DNA of 5,457 bases from Spyradenecus sp045634445. Its GTDB lineage: Bacteria > Verrucomicrobiota > Kiritimatiellia > RFP12 > DVOR01. This document shows, piece after piece, positions 5,457 to 5,457 of the stretch; position 1 is the first letter of the stretch; the number at the start of each line of letters is the position of its first letter. The translations under genes were made by a program, and so were the position numbers. The stretch covers positions 1 to 5,457 of the forward strand of contig JAZRAG010000082.1 of NCBI GenBank assembly GCA_045634445.1, written 5' to 3'. The notes beneath the pieces are model-generated. The model was not told the origin of the DNA. It saw nothing but the letters and a program-made list of their open reading frames with translations, and searched no databases.

Positions 5457-5457
5457 G

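Noticed and set aside
5253..5457. Plus-strand frame open from ATG 5253 to the right edge (68 codons, product starting MVNCFCSLKSAQ), with AAAGGAG 11 nt upstream
   Set aside because: The product is lysine- and cysteine-rich with no family resemblance. The frame translates straight through the G/C palindrome and the promoter/inverted repeat, and it begins over the ktrA promoter. An open run of this length in purine-rich DNA is plausible by chance. A longer continuation beyond the edge would revive it.

Overview
The window (5,457 bases) looks like a chromosomal stretch from a bacterium of the Planctomycetes-Verrucomicrobia-Lentisphaerae-Kiritimatiellae (PVC) group. The main evidence is the large central gene. 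It encodes an exported protein that joins a hydrazine-synthase-alpha-like (HzsA-like) beta-propeller and c-type heme region to a C-terminal formylglycine-generating-enzyme (FGE/SUMF1) type domain, an architecture I associate with that group. Shine-Dalgarno sites, sigma70-type promoters and intrinsic terminators are all recognisable, which argues against a Bacteroidetes host. The assignment is inference from one protein family and needs a database search.

Layout from left to right. Positions 1-88 hold the edge of another gene. The better reading is the last 28 codons of a plus-strand gene, with a possible 41-codon small ORF (85-210) overlapping its stop as ATGA. A minus-strand gene start at position 18 is a competing reading. 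Positions 191-278 are a 22-bp tandem repeat whose A4 and T5 tracts are phased with the DNA helix. Positions 311-350 are a strong intrinsic terminator for the minus strand. Positions 403-3741 (minus) are the 1,112-residue heme/FGE protein, with its own promoter and ribosome site. The 3742-3935 interval holds that promoter and no gene I can support. Positions 3941-3970 are a second terminator, closing a two-gene minus-strand operon: a single-RCK KtrA/TrkA potassium-transport regulator (4539-5210) followed 33 bp later by an ArgA-type GNAT acetyltransferase (4008-4505). The ktrA promoter lies so close to its start codon that the mRNA is probably leaderless. The right edge (5365-5457) carries a perfect 16-bp C6/G6-centred palindrome. 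Next to it is a 12-bp inverted repeat around a plus-strand promoter that would drive a gene starting just beyond the window.

The genes do not form one obvious pathway. The operon pairs potassium-uptake control with what may be the first step of arginine synthesis or another small-molecule acetylation. The big protein is transcribed alone and should act outside the cytoplasm as a heme-bearing redox or binding protein. No hydrazine synthase beta or gamma subunit is present, so anammox chemistry is not implied. The most unusual elements are the fusion protein with its non-canonical FGE site, the phased A-tract repeat and the inverted repeat around the right-edge promoter.
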